This document shows, in pieces, positions 61,767 to 64,000 of a stretch of DNA of 64,000 nucleotides (positions are counted from its first letter, which is position 1; each line of letters opens with the position of its first letter). The notes under the pieces were generated by a model. The model was not told the DNA's origin. It was given only the letters and a program-made list of their open reading frames with translations, and did not search any database. The DNA is from Spirochaetales bacterium (lineage in GTDB: Bacteria; Spirochaetota; Spirochaetia; Sphaerochaetales; Sphaerochaetaceae): assembly GCA_028722305.1 (NCBI GenBank), contig JAQYHB010000056.1, positions 1 to 64,000 of the forward strand, in the 5' to 3' direction. Made by a program: the position numbers and the translations under genes.

Positions 61767-62444
61767 ATGAGATTCGGTGGTTTCGAAAAACTCGACCTGG
61801 TCAACTTTCCCGGCCTGCTCGCCGCGACGGTGTTTGTCGAGGGGTGCAATTTCCGTTGTCCCTACTGCCATAACGCCACTCTGGTCGAGCGCCACGGAGA
61901 CAAGATCGAGGAGGAAGAGGTATTCGCGTACCTCGCCAAAAGGAAACGGATGCTCAAGGGGGTCGTGGTGACCGGTGGCGAACCGACCATCCATAAGGAG
62001 ATCCCTGATTTCGTCGCGAAAGTCAGGGACATGGGCTTCAAGGTAAAGCTGGACACCAACGGCAACAACCCCGCCATGCTCAAACAGTTGCTGGAAGGGG
62101 GCATGCTGGACTACGTAGCCATGGATATCAAGACCAGCGTCCAGAACTACCCGTTGGTCACAGGAGTGGACGCTGCCAATGTTTCCAAATCGGTCGAGAT
62201 TCTCAAACACTGCGCGGTACCTTATGAATTCCGCACCACCTGCGTCAAAGGACTCATCCAGCCCAGCGACTTCCTGCTGATCGGGAAATGGATCGAGGGA
62301 GCGAGAAGATACGTGCTCCAGCCATTCAACCCCGAACATACGCTGGACCCCGCGTTCCATTCCTACTCGACATACAGCGACGAAGAGCTGAAACTGATCG
62401 CCCAGCGGATGCGGGAGTTTGTGTCTGACGTCCTTGTCCGATGA
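61767..62444 (+). CDS. nrdG: Anaerobic ribonucleotide reductase activating protein (radical SAM)
   Basis: NrdG uses SAM and a 4Fe-4S cluster to make the glycyl radical on NrdD. The 225-residue protein has CNFRCPYCHN (Cx3Cx2C), VVVTGGEPTIH and KLDTNGNNP. It is the longer NrdG form resembling pyruvate formate-lyase activase-type proteins. AAGGAG lies seven bases before ATG. With nrdD it forms a complete class III system. Confidence 0.93.
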   Translation: MRFGGFEKLDLVNFPGLLAATVFVEGCNFRCPYCHNATLVERHGDKIEEEEVFAYLAKRKRMLKGVVVTGGEPTIHKEIPDFVAKVRDMGFKVKLDTNGNNPAMLKQLLEGGMLDYVAMDIKTSVQNYPLVTGVDAANVSKSVEILKHCAVPYEFRTTCVKGLIQPSDFLLIGKWIEGARRYVLQPFNPEHTLDPAFHSYSTYSDEELKLIAQRMREFVSDVLVR

Positions 62445-62788
62445 ATAACGATGAGACTAAGCTCCTCTACGCGGATGGAGATTACTTCGCTGGCCATACG
62501 ATGAAGGAACCATGCATTCCTTGCCATTGTCCAAAATAGCGCCAACTTCCCTTCCAGTCCCGAACGGTGTCTCCTGTGATGGAAAGGGTTGCCAAGCAGA
62601 TGGATTTCCTTTCTTGAGACCCTAAGATGTATCAGGTGGCCTTCGTGACGCTCCAACGCGGGTTTGCCCACCATAGGCCCTGATTGCCACGAAGGAACGA
62701 CTACCCTGCGTCACAGGAGGCTCTTGTGGCAAAGAATACTCCATCCTCACCTGATGGTGTCGTTGAAGGCATCCGGCGAAGGAATCAA
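62445..62788. other. Interval without a supported gene
   Basis: The stretch lies between convergent nrdG and rsmE. Open frames here are short and have no Shine-Dalgarno or known motif. On the minus strand three successive frames give plausible-looking pieces (HLIHLRVSRKEIHLLGNPF, then GDTVRDWKGSWRYFGQW after a shift), which could be a decayed transposase or other gene, but I cannot assign it. No clear terminator, tRNA or structured RNA was seen. Confidence 0.5.
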
Positions 62789-63511
62789 TCAGAGAAGGCC
62801 CAGCCTCCCCAAGAGGACGGCAGTGGCCGCCGAACATACGGTCTCGGTGCGGAGAATCCGGTTTCCTACAAGGATGGGTTCATAGCCCGCATCCAAGAAG
62901 AGTTTCCTTTCCCGGTCCGAGAAACCTCGTTCCGGCCCTATGGCCATGACGAGTCGCCGTCCTTTCTCCACCTGCAGGGAGCCCAACGGCTGGGACCCAA
63001 TCACGTTATCCAGCAGCAACTTGCGGGCTCCGGAGGGTACTTTGTCCAAAGACTCCTCTACGGTCGAGGCGAATCGCACCTCGCTGATTCCGGTTCTTCC
63101 GCTCTGCATGGCGCCGTCCATCAGAATCTGCCGGTACTCGCCGGTCGTATAGAGTCTGGCATTCTGGTAGGATTTTTCCGTCAGGTCACAGGTGGTCAGC
63201 ACGATAGTCTCGACACCAAGGTCGACGCACTCGCGAAGGATGCGGCGCATGCAAATCGGCCTGACTTGGCCGATTATCAGGGTGACAGGGTACATCTCCG
63301 ATGCGTCCTGCTCGGTCGGATTGAAGGAAACACGCATTCCATCCTCTCCCATTTTGAGGATGGTGGCTATGCCCTTGGCTCCCCCCACGATGCCCATCTG
63401 GAAGGTATCTCCGACCTTCAGCGAAAGGATATCACGCACGTGCGCGAAACGCTCGTCACTCGCCGGCACGAAGCCCCCCTCCGGCATCGACTCGAACAGA
63501 ATCACGTTCAT
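62789..63511 (-). CDS. rsmE: 16S rRNA m3U1498 methyltransferase
   Basis: RsmE methylates U1498 of 16S rRNA. The 240-residue SPOUT enzyme has an N-terminal PUA-like domain (ERFAHVRDILSLKVGD) and the knot motifs VMAIGPERGFSDRE and LVGNRILRTETVCSAATAVL. Its ATG begins one base after the malQ stop, so the two are co-transcribed. Confidence 0.94.
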   Translation of the reverse strand: MNVILFESMPEGGFVPASDERFAHVRDILSLKVGDTFQMGIVGGAKGIATILKMGEDGMRVSFNPTEQDASEMYPVTLIIGQVRPICMRRILRECVDLGVETIVLTTCDLTEKSYQNARLYTTGEYRQILMDGAMQSGRTGISEVRFASTVEESLDKVPSGARKLLLDNVIGSQPLGSLQVEKGRRLVMAIGPERGFSDRERKLFLDAGYEPILVGNRILRTETVCSAATAVLLGRLGLL

Positions 63512-63512
63512 C

Positions 63513-64000
63513 TCACTTGCCCGTCCTTCCGTACAGGTCGATCATCTCCCTCAGGTGGCTAACCCTCCAGGGCTCGATCTCCATGCTTTCCATGCGCCAT
63601 GACCAGTTCGAGGTCCCGCAGGTCGACGGGACATTCATCCTCGCCTCGGAACCAAGCTCCAGCCAGTCCTGCATCGGCAGGATCGCATAACGCGAGGCAC
63701 TCATCAGCATGGCTCGTACCAGCTGGCCGACCACTTGCTCATCCGGGCACTCCAAGTAACGACGGACCTTGTCGCGCAGTCCCTCGTCAAGGCTCTGATA
63801 CCACCCTTTGGTGGTGTCGTTGTCATGGGTACCGGTATATATCACGCTCTGCCACTCGCAGTTATGGGGCAGATAGGCGCTTGTGGCATCCAGCCCCCCC
63901 CTCTCGTCGTAACCGAAGGCGAATTGCAGGATTTTCATGCCAGGCAGACCGTTTGCGGTCCGGAGCGCCTCAACGTCGGGGGTGATGACACCAAGATCCT
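63513..64000 (-). CDS. malQ: 4-alpha-glucanotransferase, C-terminal part (5' end outside window)
   Basis: MalQ (GH77) rearranges alpha-1,4-glucans in maltose and glycogen use. The visible ~160 residues are the end of the protein: DLGVITPDVEALRTANGLPG, MKILQFAFG, YTGTHDNDTTKGWYQ (a family hallmark) and RMNVPSTCGTSNWSWRM. The frame stays open to the right edge, so the true start lies beyond 64000. Confidence 0.93.
   Translation of the reverse strand, partial: DLGVITPDVEALRTANGLPGMKILQFAFGYDERGGLDATSAYLPHNCEWQSVIYTGTHDNDTTKGWYQSLDEGLRDKVRRYLECPDEQVVGQLVRAMLMSASRYAILPMQDWLELGSEARMNVPSTCGTSNWSWRMESMEIEPWRVSHLREMIDLYGRTGK

Overview
The window reads as one stretch of a GC-rich bacterial chromosome, most likely an anaerobic spirochaete of the Sphaerochaeta type. 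I base this on gene content, not on a search. The pointers are a mitochondrial-type EF-G, SpoVG, HPr kinase/HPr with no PTS permease in view, single-chain glycyl-tRNA synthetase, an Lpt export cluster leading into rpoN, a class III (oxygen-sensitive) ribonucleotide reductase, and many small lipoproteins. Nearly every base is coding, and genes often overlap by 1-4 bases.

Layout. 1-3,800: the tail of an ISL3 transposase, tRNA-Asn, a lipoprotein made of two 5'-nucleotidase-like halves, and an unrecognised 56-residue basic protein. 3,784-5,480: a histidine phosphatase, a ComB-like phosphatase and yidD. 5,434-14,863 (minus): a long housekeeping run, ispE-spoVG-tRNA-Gln-rplY-pth-tilS-ftsH-lepA-galM-udk. 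14,983-18,944: a SMUG1-type uracil-DNA glycosylase, an acyl-CoA synthetase and an MTA/SAH deaminase. 18,941-19,811: a deletion scar joining 5'-truncated GH31 and LacI genes. 19,867-23,957 (minus): gltX-glyS-tyrS. 24,022-27,662 (minus): a tight four-gene operon of a RloA-like AAA ATPase, a degenerate RloB-like protein, a membrane LuxR regulator and an alpha/beta hydrolase. This is the best candidate for an undescribed system. 27,802-35,608: cobO, lipoproteins, a very acidic small protein, an alcohol/aldehyde dehydrogenase pair, an AGCS transporter and a broken GH3-like gene. 35,662-40,411: a YmdB-like phosphoesterase, RseC, LptC, LptA, LptB, RpoN and, convergently, HPF. 40,540-43,873: a Cys-rich protein, then hprK-ptsH-lexA-holA. 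43,883-47,850: uvrC head to head with a spore-photolyase-like radical SAM gene, then a UPF0158-GNAT fusion. 47,955-54,598: eno, a catalytically stripped transaldolase-family protein, an aldo/keto reductase operon, a CPBP protease, a membrane-anchored nuclease and a P-loop protein. 54,737-59,028: EF-G and a HIT-zinc ribbon-lipoprotein operon. 59,193-62,444: an NrdR box, nrdD with a fused glutaredoxin, and nrdG. 62,789-64,000: rsmE and the 3' part of malQ.

Regulation shows a repeated pattern. Many genes that start a transcript have a sigma70-type -10 hexamer ending exactly six bases (range 6-10) before the start codon and no Shine-Dalgarno, so their mRNAs should be leaderless. Highly expressed genes (rplY, eno, fusA, hpf, the 56-residue protein) have real leaders with Shine-Dalgarno sequences. 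Divergent pairs are packed into 53-73 bp with touching or overlapping -35 boxes.

Promoters, terminators and start choices were read by eye. Protein family names come from recognising motifs and from alignment in memory. No database search was run.
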